Positions 11,527 to 23,616 of a DNA stretch of 64,000 nucleotides are shown here, one piece after another. How positions within the stretch are numbered: the first letter of the stretch is position 1; every line of letters starts with the position of its first letter. The translations under genes and the position numbers were made by a program. Location: the NCBI GenBank assembly GCA_032433595.1, contig JASWJB010000250.1, positions 1-64,000 on the forward strand. Reading direction: 5' to 3'. The stretch is from Conoideocrella luteorostrata. Its lineage: Eukaryota > Ascomycota > Sordariomycetes > Hypocreales > Clavicipitaceae. The notes beneath the pieces were generated by a model. That model searched no databases, had not been told where the DNA came from, and saw only the letters and a program-made list of their open reading frames with translations.

Positions 11527-12500
11527 TTAAAGATGCATATACGCGACTTGTCCCTCAACCTCTTTACTTGGGATAATAATAGTAATGTTTGGCGACTTTA
11601 TGTTAGTATCAGGCTTAGGTCCTAGTTCAAGTGACTTCCGAGTCGCGTTCTTCTGAACGGGGGCGGAATTGGCAAATCTCTTTGTACATGAGCCGCCAGG
11701 TATGATGGTGTCGCCAAGGTACCCTTGCAAAGTAGCGTATTGGTGAAGGATTTGGTTCCAATTTGCCGCGATACTTCCGAATCCCCCAGGGACGACCTTG
11801 TCATACACAGCAACCATGCCGGTCTCAGCAAAATCTTCCATCCAATTAGTTCGACCATAGTCAGTAGGTGTATTTGAGTCTTGATTGTAATTTTCTTGCC
11901 AGACGTTCGTGTCGCTGAATGGTTGTGAATACTGAGGCATAGCATGCCAGTCTAGACTGTGAGATGTCTCATGAATCATCGTGCTTAATCCGGGGACACT
12001 TTCCACGACGCAATCACCGCTAGAGTAGGTGAAAGCAGCAGCTCCATCGTTCAGTGCTGGGGTGGCAACTAGATGGCTAGAAGTTGAGATGTCAGCAATT
12101 GATAGCGTTGTGAAGCTAACACTAGCCGTAACACCCACCGAATGTAAGATCGCATGTGAACGGGCATGCGACCGAATATGTCCATCATTTGGACCTCGGA
12201 GGTACTAGAATCCTTGTGCCTGCAGAAGGTCCAAATCTCAGGGCAGTCCTTGTAGTGTACGTTCAAGACTGTGAAGTCATTTGGATCTAAGCCATGACTC
12301 GTTGCAATATCCCAGCAGCCTTGAGGGATCCAGCCTTGTCCCCAATAGTCCCACGTTGAATTAGTAGCAGGTAGATTGATGAGTAGATTGGCCTCCAGTA
12401 GATCTCTTGGAAATACAGGACTCATTTCGGGTTTGGAAGGCGTGCCAGTGAGCACCAAGCCGGCGCTCCCAATAATGAGAAGGGTGGAAAGTAAAATCAT
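11527..12500 (-). CDS. con-13-like secreted protein with HExxH motif
   Basis: There are two exons, 12500-12139 and 12076-11527, with a 62-nt intron (GTGGGT..TTCTAG). Splicing restores MRSYIRHLVATP and the product is 303 aa. It begins with a signal peptide (MILLSTLLIIGSAGLVLTG). It then follows the conidiation-specific protein 13 family known from Neurospora: NSTWDYWGQGWIPQGCWDIA, GLDPNDFTVLNVHYKDC, FGRMPVHMRSYIR and YDKVVPGGFGSIAANWN. The motif HETSHSLDWH at residues 156-165 fits the zinc site of HExxH metalloproteases, with nearby acidic residues, so a zincin-like fold is a reasonable inference. Activity and substrate are not shown. Cysteines are spaced as in a secreted, disulfide-bonded protein. 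The C-terminal tail is basic and low in motif content. Confidence 0.88.
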
Positions 12501-13793
12501 TCTTGATAGAAGTCGGTAGGACGAGAGCTACAAAAAGCTTCTGCTACACGGAAAACTACAAATAGTAAGGTATGACAGAGACACATACTGATACGGGCAG
12601 CCGCGAAGGCATGCCCACTCAATAATATATCAACTACGTAGAGTAAGACAGGCTCTGACTGATTTCCCATGCTCTGGCTTGGTAAACGGCGCTTTTATTA
12701 GCTATCTGCTTGCGGAAATGCCATGCAGGGACGAATGTTGCTGTACTTACCGCATTGGTAGGATGCCTCGGCATTTGCTGCTTTGGAGAAATTTGCCATT
12801 AAGACGAGCTGTTAGTCGCCCTTCTTCTGACTGGCACCTAGCAGCGACTCTCGATGTGAACTGGGTATTCCTATAGATGGGCTCTATCTTACACGTAGCG
12901 ACCCCTTGCGAAAATGTAATTGGTAAGGGCGACAGTGTTTTGCGGAATGATTTTTACGTGCTGACTATGTTTGGAGAACCGTATTGGTCGAGATCAGGTG
13001 TGATTACCCTCCTTGGCTTCTAAGTTTGGACTGCTTGCGTCCGTTATGCACAATACTAGGAGAGCGCTCACTTAAATTCCTTCTTTTGAGGGTCGGCTGA
13101 ATGTAGCGTTACTACCCTGGATAAATGTATGCAATGAGCTATTATATTTCTCGACACTCTTTTGTTATTAGCGTCGGGAACTTTGATTTCCGTTTGCTAA
13201 GCAGCGCTTGCAAACTATACCGCGTGGAATAAATAAAAGGACGACGTCTAATTGATAAGTCTGGGATTAAACTTTCGGTCAATTTGCCGTACTATCTAAT
13301 GATCGCAGGTGCCACAACTCCGTACCAGGGTCGACATAGACGCTCCTCACTACTTAAAAATCTCGCCCTTCCGATATCTGAGTACTACCCTCCAAAAAAG
13401 GGTAGACTGGCTTATGACCAATCAGGGTTTTGCCGTCCCTGATACCCAATCCAAGTTCTTCTACGCAAGCCATGTCTCTTGGACCTACTTCATGGTGTTG
13501 GGTGGCTGGAATGCGAATACATTGAAAATGCGTTCCTTCCAAGTTTCGCGACACCAACCACCCCTATTGAGCCCATATGCTGATTGCTATGAAATCCTAA
13601 ACTCGAGTACGGCTCGCTTTGACTTCGTTATCGACTGATGTCTGCCGAGATGTTCTTTCAATAATAATGTGCACAGCATAACAACGTCAAGTTGACGGCC
13701 GTCAGTCAGACATCGGCATCTTACCTCGCTTGCATCAGGGGAGAGAGGATAACGTCTCGCGAGAAAGTAGGTCTCGCTAGGAAAAGAGCAAAT
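12501..13793. other. intergenic between divergent genes
   Basis: This is the shared upstream region of the con-13-like gene (minus) and the single-pass membrane protein gene (plus). No further gene is supported; the open frames at 12679-12876 and 13309-13638 have no family resemblance. Confidence 0.55.
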
Positions 13794-15341
13794 ATGGAAT
13801 CCCCAGCAGCCCTTGAAAAAGATGGCAGGCCTAGAGGATTGAGTTTGGCAGCACTGCTTGCCATCGAGCTCTTCGGAGGCATCATCGTTTTTCTTATCTT
13901 AGGCTCCTTCGCTTTTTGGAGAGTTAGAATCCACCGAAAATCTTGGAATTCAATGGAGCATGCTATTTCTGATGAACACTCGCAAGCTCGTCTCGACGAA
14001 AGGCCACTTCTTAAGGCCAAGTCTACATTGAGTCGACCATCGCGTTGGGATTCGCGCCGCAAACCAACTCTACTCCCTCCGATCGCTCCTTTGCCACCTC
14101 TACCGACGTACAACAGTCTGAGATTTTATCGATCATCTGTTCGAAGTCCGGAGAGGGCGAAAAAAAGTATCGATAACAACGACTGGCGTGGCTTGCAAGT
14201 GCGTCAGAGTGCCAAACAGAAACTTAACGCCTTATCTGTTCATAAAAGAGGTTTGCAGAAATTGATGAGCTACCGATATCAGAAGCAAACCCAGCAACAT
14301 GAGGGGGATCAAAAACAACTACAGCAGTCAAATCACCTATACGAACGTGACATCCATCAAACACGATGTCAGAATCAACAACGTCAGCAAACACATCCAG
14401 TGCAGAAGAATAGCACCAGCGGTGCTGCTCGTGATAGCTTGACGGCGCCAAATTATACGCGGCAGCTATTGACGGCGGCAGCGGACGTAAGTTTGAAAAC
14501 AGACAAGCCTCAAGCTTCATCGGCTCTTGGATTTCCGCTGGCAACGAGATCGGTAAATGCAAATGGGTTGCAGGAGCGCGAATTCACGTTTTCCAGTCTT
14601 AACAGCTGGATGTCACCAGGTTCTGTTACCTCCACAACTAGTGAGGGTCATCTACTTGCTGGGGCGACGAAGCCACTGCAATTACCCAAGGACGCGGTTC
14701 GCTCAAAATATGAGCAAGTTTATGACGCCGGATCACATCATGATCAGACAACGCCGCCAAGCCAAACGAACTGGGAAAGGCACACCCATACTTTTAAGGG
14801 AAAGCCTATAGGACATACTCAGCCCAATACCCAGACACATATCACTCAGAAGAGCCAGCCAAAACAGGCAACCGATCATGGCACCTGCAAACGGACAGTT
14901 ACAATCAAGAGAGCACTTTCTCCCCCTGCTGCAGTTGGTCTCGATGACTCTGTTTCTTTGATGCCGCTCTCGCCCAGTTCATCTATCACCGGCGACACTG
15001 GCTTTGCGCAAATCGAGATTTCGAGCACCGACTCAAATTATCAACCTGCTACTACAAACATATTTAGCAAGCTGCCTAATGAGCGACTGGATCGTCAGAC
15101 TGCAAACCGTTCAAACAATGATGTTCCGACACTAAACATGACGATTGCCAGGCTACGAAGGATGAACAGCATGGTTAGCTCGTGTAGTGCCGCATCACTT
15201 GCAACCTGTATCGCTCCTGAAACAGGTGCCCGTCCCTTCGCTCGTATGTTAAATGCAGGCGTTACCTTAACCGGGAAAACTCCCAAGCCTGAAGCTTCTG
15301 GAAGCCGCCATTATTTTAATGTCGGTAAATATAGGAGTTAG
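13794..15341 (+). CDS. predicted single-pass membrane protein with long disordered tail
   Basis: A single exon of 515 aa from the ATG at 13794. The open frame extends further upstream to 13692 and beyond but has no ATG there. I do not recognise a named family. Residues about 16-41 (LSLAALLAIELFGGIIVFLI...) form one clear membrane segment, followed by basic RVRIHRK, which predicts a short outer N-terminus and a cytoplasmic tail. The tail is long and low in order: a proline-rich run near residue 95-105, a Gln/His-rich region about 165-220, and Ser/Thr-rich stretches to the end (HYFNVGKYRS). It converges with the Axl2-like gene, which has the same overall layout of one membrane span and a disordered cytoplasmic tail. 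That makes a role as a surface anchor or polarity factor plausible but unproven. Confidence 0.7.
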   Translation: MESPAALEKDGRPRGLSLAALLAIELFGGIIVFLILGSFAFWRVRIHRKSWNSMEHAISDEHSQARLDERPLLKAKSTLSRPSRWDSRRKPTLLPPIAPLPPLPTYNSLRFYRSSVRSPERAKKSIDNNDWRGLQVRQSAKQKLNALSVHKRGLQKLMSYRYQKQTQQHEGDQKQLQQSNHLYERDIHQTRCQNQQRQQTHPVQKNSTSGAARDSLTAPNYTRQLLTAAADVSLKTDKPQASSALGFPLATRSVNANGLQEREFTFSSLNSWMSPGSVTSTTSEGHLLAGATKPLQLPKDAVRSKYEQVYDAGSHHDQTTPPSQTNWERHTHTFKGKPIGHTQPNTQTHITQKSQPKQATDHGTCKRTVTIKRALSPPAAVGLDDSVSLMPLSPSSSITGDTGFAQIEISSTDSNYQPATTNIFSKLPNERLDRQTANRSNNDVPTLNMTIARLRRMNSMVSSCSAASLATCIAPETGARPFARMLNAGVTLTGKTPKPEASGSRHYFNVGKYRS

Positions 15342-15811
15342 AACAAGAGACATAATAGACTTGTCCCCTACCAAACAGGCTGTTCTGATATGTTTTTTTT
15401 TTAATTTTGCGTATCATGAAACGATGATTCACTAACGGCAAGACGGTCTGAAATGAAGATGTTTAATCTATGCATTCATAATGGAACGGAACAGGTTCGA
15501 TGGAGCCGTATTAGGTTATTTTACCTAGCTATTTATTTGAAGACTTTTGATGGCTTCTCATTCTCGGTCTACTTATGCTATCACGGCTGGGTATAATCGC
15601 TAGCCGCTTCTTAACCCACGTATAACGGTGCCTTTTATTTTCTCACTTGATTATCCATTTAACCACTCGCATGCTTGGAACGAACCTTACTTAGAAATTG
15701 ATTGTAGCCTCACCGATTGTTCCATAGTTGGCGTTCATTGATATACTCTACCTCTATATGTATCTATGCTTATAGCATGCATTACAAGGAAGAAATGTAG
15801 TACCCGAGGTC
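15342..15811. other. convergent intergenic spacer
   Basis: 470 bp between two convergent genes. A run of T (about 15391-15400) and AT-rich sequence fit 3' ends. Nothing else was seen. Confidence 0.6.
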
Positions 15812-18139
15812 TTATTTTGAACTCTCGATCTTAGTGGGTCTAGCAGCACTGATAACTCTCCAGTTCTCGCATGACTGAAAGGACGTTTCCGTATTAAAGC
15901 TTCTGCTGCCGTCCGCGGAGGAGCCTTCACGCCATGATCTTAAGTCTTTCGTGGCGATGCCTCCTATTTCGCGATTAACGCTTTCTCCTGCCGTACTTTC
16001 TGCAAGTGTAGTCCAGGAAGTTTCGCTGGACATTACAGGATCTGCTATTGAGCTGGTGGCCCGGTTGGCTATGGATGTATGGTTCCAGTTGTCTCTAGTT
16101 GGTATGGTGGCTGCGGTGGAAGTCATTGTTGAGATTCTACCAGTATTTTGACGCAGGAAAGGAGGACCTGGTGGCTGATATCTAAACGGAGGAGTTGGCT
16201 GAACCATTGACGATGTTTCCAAAGTAGTTAGAGCAATATCCGATTTTTGGTCTTTCCCAAATATTAGATCCCCTTTCGATAGGATTTTTCCTGTAGGTTT
16301 AGGATAAGTCGTATTTAACTGCTTACTCCTTGACGATCCGTCGCTCATGGCCGCTCCTCGACCATCGATCGTGATCCAAGACTGTCTTCCGTCTTCGTTT
16401 TGGACGTTAACCACATTGCGACTTCTTTGTCGGCCGGTACCGATCGTCGTTCCACGGGGTATCTCAGAAACCGATGAACGTTCAAATATCTTGGACCCTT
16501 TTTCTTGGTAGTCGGTTTGCGAGGATATATTGTTTAGCGCTGCCTTGGCCGAGCTAAATATTAGCGTCTTGCTACCAACAGCCGCCTCCGTTCCAGCCGT
16601 TTCTCGTACTGAAGGGTCTGGCTGTGGCGAGTTGAAAACTGGGCGCAAGAACTTGGAGCGGTAGTTGCCTCTGAGAGAGATTCGACCAGTACGGCAACGT
16701 CGAAGACAACATATCAGAACTATGAGCAGAATAGCCACGAAGATCACCGGAATAATGGTAGCCAAAAGGATACCGAGGCTTAGAGAGTGAGGCCGTGCCT
16801 TTTCGTCAGGAACGGCAGAATTGCCTGCTATGGTCGTTGTAGTTGCTGTGGTTGGAGATTCGGAGGTGGCAGTGTTTGTCGTTCTGTCAGGAGATAGTAA
16901 ATGTATGTTGAATATTTCCCTTTCTTTGAGGTCAGAACCCCTTGATGAAGCTTCGACATATATCTCTAAATTGTCTTTGGATGCCTTTGGTACCTCACCA
17001 GATAACTTCAGGTCGTCCACCTTCAACCAGCTCTCGCCAAAACTAGTTGATACTCTAACGGTAACATCATGAGGATTTCTCAAATACTTGACCAAGTCGA
17101 GGTCAAACTGACTGCCTGGTTTGACACTTACATCCTCAAGTGTTGATAGAAAGAGACCCATGGCCACATCGGCAACCACCAGAACGTCCAAACTGTCCGA
17201 GAAACTGTCTTTGAATGTAATGGTGAAGTTGGCTGCATTATCTTCATTTTTGGGGATCCCTTTGAGTTTTACGGTTTTATCGTCGTAAGAAAACCAACTC
17301 GGCATGTCTTTCGTGGTCACTTTCAAGTCACCGGGGGAGATTTTCTTCCCATCAAGTTTAATATCCGTTAGTAAATCATTATAAGTCACTTCTTGGTCTC
17401 TCGTAGCATTGAGCTTTATAATAGGGTTACTTGTGGACAACTTGTGGCTGCCCACGATGATGGAGAACTCGATTGAGGAAGCCGAAAAGCTGACGATATC
17501 TGAAGCAATGAGACTGAAATTAAATTTCACTGATGATTGTCCCAGTGACTCGATTGGTGGTGTTCGTCCTTCAAACGATAAGGATGGGGCGTGAAACTTG
17601 ATCCAAGCTGGCAATGAACTTCCATCGCCGGAGACTGCGTAATAGCTCAGACCAATTTGTCCGAAAGTTTTTAGATCAAAAGAAATATTGAAATCCGCTG
17701 ATGGATACGATAATATGGATGATGGTGCGGAGACGTCGCCAAATTTTGTGATCTGCTTTTCGAGGGGAATTTGAACTTTTGGAGCTGGATTTCTTGAAAT
17801 CATGATAGTTGCACTTGTGTTTGCAGAGCCTTTCTCGTCGGTAGCAATAATGTCGAACATCTGACTAATGACCTGCCCCGGAGGAACATCTTTATCTCTC
17901 GGCGTCCCGAACAAGTGCCTTCCATCACTCTCAATAGATAGCCAACTGGGATGATCGCCAAGTGTATACGTGAGTTTTGAGTCTGATTGAAAGGTATCTG
18001 CTGAAAATGAATATGAATAGAGCTGGTCTACTCTGGCTGCTCGTGGTAGCTGTGCATTGAAAGGAAAGACTACCACAGGCTTGCAACTGATCAGTTGTGT
18101 GAAAGACAGCCATAACGTAATAGTTAAGGTTGAATGCAT
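15812..18139 (-). CDS. Axl2-like cadherin-fold plasma membrane protein
   Basis: A single exon of 775 aa from the ATG at 18139. Residues 1-19 form a signal peptide ending near LISCKP. Up to four dystroglycan/cadherin-type domains follow (about 24-125, 130-245, 250-345, 350-435). The first has the family pattern YSYSFSADTF, YTLGDHPSWLSI and LFGTPRD; the second has SLPAWIKFHAPSLSFEGRTP. A Thr-rich stalk (about 435-460), one membrane span (LSLGILLATIIPVIFVAILL..) and a basic juxtamembrane CLRRCR lead to a Ser/Thr-rich tail. In yeast Axl2 marks the axial bud site; the filamentous homologues act in septation and conidiation. The tail ends soon after SCENWRVI. The whole looks shorter than typical homologues, though the start and the extracellular part are complete. 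Confidence 0.85.
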   Translation of the reverse strand: MHSTLTITLWLSFTQLISCKPVVVFPFNAQLPRAARVDQLYSYSFSADTFQSDSKLTYTLGDHPSWLSIESDGRHLFGTPRDKDVPPGQVISQMFDIIATDEKGSANTSATIMISRNPAPKVQIPLEKQITKFGDVSAPSSILSYPSADFNISFDLKTFGQIGLSYYAVSGDGSSLPAWIKFHAPSLSFEGRTPPIESLGQSSVKFNFSLIASDIVSFSASSIEFSIIVGSHKLSTSNPIIKLNATRDQEVTYNDLLTDIKLDGKKISPGDLKVTTKDMPSWFSYDDKTVKLKGIPKNEDNAANFTITFKDSFSDSLDVLVVADVAMGLFLSTLEDVSVKPGSQFDLDLVKYLRNPHDVTVRVSTSFGESWLKVDDLKLSGEVPKASKDNLEIYVEASSRGSDLKEREIFNIHLLSPDRTTNTATSESPTTATTTTIAGNSAVPDEKARPHSLSLGILLATIIPVIFVAILLIVLICCLRRCRTGRISLRGNYRSKFLRPVFNSPQPDPSVRETAGTEAAVGSKTLIFSSAKAALNNISSQTDYQEKGSKIFERSSVSEIPRGTTIGTGRQRSRNVVNVQNEDGRQSWITIDGRGAAMSDGSSRSKQLNTTYPKPTGKILSKGDLIFGKDQKSDIALTTLETSSMVQPTPPFRYQPPGPPFLRQNTGRISTMTSTAATIPTRDNWNHTSIANRATSSIADPVMSSETSWTTLAESTAGESVNREIGGIATKDLRSWREGSSADGSRSFNTETSFQSCENWRVISAARPTKIESSK

Positions 18140-20234
18140 CGTGCAACAAAATATGGTGCGAAAGAAGATATATTGTTCATGTCAGTGGTGGGTTTACGAA
18201 GCTGAACATGAGAAAGAGAAAGGCCGAGGCACACAAGATCCAAGGGATTCACAGCTGTAGGGCTTGTTTGCATACGGTGACTGATGGAAGCAAGTCGACC
18301 ACCACTTAATGGGGAAGGTCATCTTCCGGAATCTGGGTGGCTCCCGTAAGCAGTGTCGGAATTTTCCTTAATGGTAGCTGGCACGGCTGGTCGTATCTGG
18401 AAATAGGGCGGGAAAACAAGTAGAGAATCAGACTTTGGCGTTTTTTGGCGTTTCTCCGAGTGACTTGAACACGGACATACAATTCAGCCTCGTCCATACC
18501 AGACACTGGCTGGTCTGCTGCGACTTCAAAAGGGCAATGTTCATTCGACACTAGGGTGAAAGAGCTCTGAAAGGGATTGTTTCTCCCTCTAGTAGTTCAT
18601 ATGGTGTCCACTCACGTCCCTAGCGCATTGGCGTTTGTTTCATGAGTGATACCTGCGCTTTCACATACTAATAAACATAAATGATCGCGGCCAGTTGCAG
18701 TGCAATTGAATAATTTTATTTCGTCGGCAAGATCTCACTATCCTCTATCCGCAGTAAGTAGGCTGCTGCGAATGGTCGTCCACACTGACAGGGGGGCACT
18801 CCATGGACTGTTGGGATGTGAACAGTGAGCCAACCCAAAGGTCGTCCCCGGTCCAGTCGTGCCATACTACCTCTGATTGTTAAAGCCTCAACTACAGTAC
18901 GGCAAGTCAACAAAGTTGGTAATTAACCGAATGCTGTATATAACGATAACATTCAAGCCGTGATTGAAATTTAGGTAAAGTTTTGGGCCGTCAATTAGCG
19001 CATCCTTGAGCGCTGGTGCAGGACTTTTCTTCGAGGGAAGAGGACTCGAGCGTGTAAACACAGCGTTATTATTATCTCAAAACGTAGGGGTCCAGAAAAT
19101 GGCAGTTACTGTCCTCAAGAGCGCATCCTGTACTTGGAGTTCGTAAAAGGTGCAATAAGAGGATTTGAATAAGGGTCAGTGAGAGACTCGGCTTAGAGAA
19201 ACAGCAGCAAATCGCTCCAACTCCACCAAACGTTTTGTTGGTCATGCTTTTTTTTTTGTTTTTAAAGCTGCACGTAAGCCTTAAATTAGCGTCTAGATTT
19301 CCCGCTGAACGTTTTGCGGGCTGGCAAGTAGAGCAACGTTATCGCACATAGAGCATAGCCTTTCTGTCGTAAATCTCTGGGGGTGTTTACTATGATGAGT
19401 TTCTCGTTGTGGGTATCTTCACACTGCTTTGATCCACACCGCGCGATGGTGGTGTGAGGCAATCGAGCGACCAGGATATTTGGGGATGGCAGGGGGAGGT
19501 CTGCCAGGCCGCTAACATCATAGAAAATTGGTAATAAATAAATGACCATCTTGTCCCTGATTTTGTCGGTCAATCAGTCTCATAGGTACGTGACGATAGC
19601 TTATTGGAGCTTAGAGGATGACACTTGTCTCAACTGCCAAAGCTGCCCAGAGCATATTAATTGATGGTGTTCAAGAGGCCGAGTGCATTTATGCCGATTT
19701 GCCGAACATTTTCAAGTTAAAAAAAAAATCAAGTAGTCGGCGAAGGTGCCTTATGCCACCGAAGGGAACTTTGAAGAGGGTCAAGGGAGGCTGGGGAGGC
19801 CGTCCGGGTATATTGGAAAGTGTCACTTCTGGTTAGCTATGACATCGCCGAGAGCAGCCATGCCAAGGAATGGTGTGGCCTCTAGTTAGACTCGGATGAC
19901 GGCGACTTACATCATGTCATGTTCAGATTTCATGGCTGGATCGCACGAACTATAATAATACTTGTTACTATTTATTTTCTTGATCATGATTAACATTTTA
20001 TCTTTTTTGTTGTGAATTCCCACAGGCTTGTTCTTTTCACTCCTTTATTGTCTTATGCGAGCAACTCAGATGCTTAACGACTCTATCTCTTTTTCTTATT
20101 ATTCGTACTGTTTTTCTTGACTTCAGCCTCATTACATTCCGCTCGTCGCGCTCCATACAACGCACAAGACCGTTAAATCGCAATATCGTATCATTAAGAG
20201 CTCAGAACAGCACTGTTACATGCTTGGAGTCAGG
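18140..20234. other. intergenic
   Basis: Spacer between the Axl2-like gene (minus) and the CRH gene (plus). The last 200 bases are rich in pyrimidine runs, as is common upstream of fungal genes. Small frames (18306-18551, 19286-19573, 19618-19836) show no family resemblance. A T-run lies at 19249-19262. Confidence 0.55.
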
Positions 20235-21517
20235 ATGTTGTTACCCAGTGTTTTCGCCGTCACCACTGTGTCTTTCTTCGCCTCTACCATTAATGCTCAG
20301 ACTTTTACTGAGTGTAACCCTCTGAAGAACAGTAAGGAATAGTTCATGAATTTTTGCCGTCCATTACAGTTAAAAGAAATATCAAACTTATTGTCATTTC
20401 TACTCAGCTTGTCCTCCTAATCCCGCTTTAAGTACAAAGTCCAACTGTGACTTCACTAAGGGTGCCTGCTCCCTTTTCAAGGAGGTAGACGGCACCAAGT
20501 TGTCTTACGGAAGAAACGGCGCTGTCTTCACCATTAAAACTGGGAGCAATGCTCCTACAGTCAACACCGGGAAGTATATTTTCTTCGGCCGTGTTGATGT
20601 AACCGTGCAGGCCGCTCCCGGCAACGGCATCGTCACGTCTTCTGTACTCCAGTCCGATGATCTTGACGAGGTTTTTATTACCCGAACTTAAGAACATGTC
20701 AAATTTGGGACAATATACTAAAATTGTGGCATAGATTGACTGGGAGTTCGTTGGTTCTGATCATTCTCAAGCCCAAACCAACTACTTCAGCAAAGGTGAC
20801 GACAGCACCTTTGACCGTGGTAAATACCATCCGGTGAACAATCCCACGGGCTCATTCCACATGTACTCCGTCGAATGGACCAGGGAAAAGATTGACTGGT
20901 CCATTGATGGCAAGATTGTTCGCTCTCTCTCCGCTTCACAACTTGGAACCAAGTATCCTCAGTCTCCTATGCAGATCAAGCTCGGTACTTGGTGCGCAGG
21001 CAATCAGGATTCTCGGCAAGGTACTCGTGAGTGGGCTGGTGGCTATACGGATTTTTCCAAGGCTCCGTTTAACGCCTACTATAAAAGTATCTCTATCACC
21101 GACTACGCTGGCAAAGACCATCTCACGGGTGGTGATGTCAAGGAGTACATTTACGGCGATCACACCGGCAGCTGGGAGAGCATCAAGCTTGTTGGCGGTG
21201 ACGGCGGCAGCGACTCCTCCTTTTCCAAAGCTTCTACCGCCCCGCTCGAGACCAGCTCCGACAATTGCACCGACACCCACGGACCTGGATCCAGCAAGGG
21301 TCATACTGCCAAGGCATCGTTAATCACTGCCAAGTCTACGTCCAGTCCTAATTCCAATACTAGCACCAATTCTTTCACCACCAACCCTAGCTCTGTGACT
21401 ATAGCACCCTCGTCTACTGCCCTCGGACACGCTCCTCGCAGCTCTAACGGTATCGCCATGGCCATCCTGGCTAGCGCTGGCGTGGTTATTGCTCGGGTGC
21501 TCCTGTGTATAGTCTAA
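20235..21517 (+). CDS. CRH-family GH16 chitin-glucan transglycosylase, GPI-type
   Basis: There are three exons, 20235-20331, 20408-20670 and 20735-21517, and the product is 380 aa. Residues 1-21 form a signal peptide. Next comes TECNPLKN|TCPPNP, then CDFTKGACSLF and the GH16 catalytic motif DE|IDWEFVG (residues 119-126). The motif is split exactly by intron 2 and supplies the nucleophile and acid/base glutamates. Later landmarks are QTNYFSKGDDSTFDRGKYH, MYSVEWTREKIDWSIDG, PMQIKLGTW and REWAGGYTDFSKAPF. A Ser/Thr-rich stalk and a hydrophobic C-terminus after SSNG fit a GPI anchor. The family cross-links chitin to beta-1,6/1,3-glucan in the wall. Intron 2 has a poor donor (GTTTTT), although the splice is forced by the protein match. 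Confidence 0.93.
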
Positions 21518-23616
21518 AGAACGTGGCTAAAACCGACCAAACACAAAACTCGGGTGAGCTTGACACAATGGAAGGAAAAAGAAGGAAGCATGTACAAGTG
21601 ACGAAACTCAAGTTTGTGTAGACCTGTTCCTAAAGACATAGTTACCAGACACGAATCAACCACCCCTATGCGCACAAGTCGTTAGAACATGCGTCCACTA
21701 TTACTTAACATTTTAAGCTGGGGAAGAGCGCATTCGTCCTGTAAAATATTGATCAACTATTAAATATGCTTCGGCAGACTGTAGGGGCTTATTTCAACTG
21801 TTATCGCAACCGAACTGTGAATCTAACAAGGCCGCGGCGCCTTATCAGCGCCGTGTATGATGTATCGGATTTTTCTCCAAACATTAGTTCTGCCCCATCT
21901 ACTCCGTACATTTTTACAAATCAAGAGGGTCAAACAACAAGTATGGCATGTGCTATCATTAATTGGGCCTAGCTAACTGCTATGCAGTTAGCTGATACCT
22001 TCCTACAATTGTAACGGCAGTAAAGTATTGCTACTTCTATAACTAGAGTTTTCTTTGCCGAGTAAGTTACCCTCGTACATATTAGAAGTTGCGCTTCTGG
22101 TCTTTGAGACTACTTGGATCAGGTTGGCGCGGCGTATGATCAACTGAATTCGAGCCCGCAATATCTAACGGGTCGGCGGACTTAACCGAACACAGGAATG
22201 GCTCAAAACCTACATTGTGGCCACAAGGCTGGTAAATTCAAGTTTACACTGCATAGCCAAGCTGCTACCGCTAGGGTCTCCATACATAAATGGGAGGTGA
22301 TCAAGAGACTAGAACACGAATGGTTCTGCCGAAACCTTGCATTCCTTTTTCGGTAGCCATAAAGCTTTTTGCATGCCTCCGGGTTTGCGATTTACCTGTC
22401 AACTCTTGCCTGTGTGATGTCAGAAGAAGGCTGGCAAATCGATCTGCGTACAATCCACGCAGCTTGTTCAGTAGGCACGGCCGGGAGCTGAGCGCGTTCG
22501 ATGTAATTGTAGGATTTCATCTATTCTCTTGCTATTAGTCAATCGTACTAGTCAACCGTCCGCAGCGTGGTATTTCACATTCCCTAGCTATTACGCCTTT
22601 TGCTAGGTCCCCAAGACTTGGGCGTTTCCATAGATCAGCCACAGTAGAAGCTCCTATCCATGATACTCGCCTTCTATCGTATTAGACAGCTGTCTGTAGT
22701 TTCACCAACACGCGGCTCCTCACATCTCGCCAGTAGTACAATCGCGTTCCGGCTAGATCGTGCATAGAACGACAGCGATATATTTTCTCACACAGGCTGC
22801 ATAGAGCATGCAACGCCGCAGCTGTCGGCCAGAGACTTACTCGCTGCGATGATGATTGCGCCGAGCACGGCTCTAGATAAAGCTTCACGTATTTGTTCTG
22901 CGTTGCACTGCTAGGGAGCGTAAGACAGACGCGTCTTCCCATACTTTCTCAGTGGTTTGATGCTGCTTGCATGTATGTTTCATTGGCAAATTAGTGGAAG
23001 TGGAGAGAGATATGTCAGTCGCTTCTAAGCGGTATGGTTGGGTGTCCACATGGAACCGCCTTTGACCCTAATGTATCAGAAAAAACCGGACGGTGGTATC
23101 CATGGCGGATGTTGCGCGCCCTTGTTTTATCTGAGAGCCTTGGTCTGCCTCTCATTGCTTGACTTCTCTCCTTGTACAGAACTCACTATAAACTATTGGT
23201 CGCTGTTTGAAACGGCGGAGCAGCCAGGTAGGCTCCCAGGGCGGATGTCGTAGCATTTAAGTCACCAGTGAGTTTTAGTTTCATCCAAGGTGATGTTATT
23301 CAACCTGGGATGGAATGTGGTCCATAAGGAGGATTTTTCCTCCCTTTGGGCAATTATTTGTTCAAGACGCGACTTGGTTCGCTTTGTGGGTGGTGAAATT
23401 TGCGCGTGGTGGACACTCGCGATCAGCGTATGGAGTATTAACTATCGACAGATCAAAGATACTCCCGTTCGTCCCAACATAATTTGTAATTGCACCTTTC
23501 GCATATAAGACTAATGGCGTCTTCGACAAAATTGCAGAATATCTTATAATATCTCGGTGCGATATTCAGATTGTCGGCAATTCCGTAATCTTGACCCGAG
23601 TCAAAGCGCCTTCACA
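21518..23616. other. intergenic
   Basis: No supported gene. A perfect 10-bp inverted repeat (AGCTAACTGC, 3-nt loop) lies at 21971-21993, and TACTCCGTAC occurs at 21900-21909. Several short frames between 22290 and 23508 look like chance. Confidence 0.55.
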
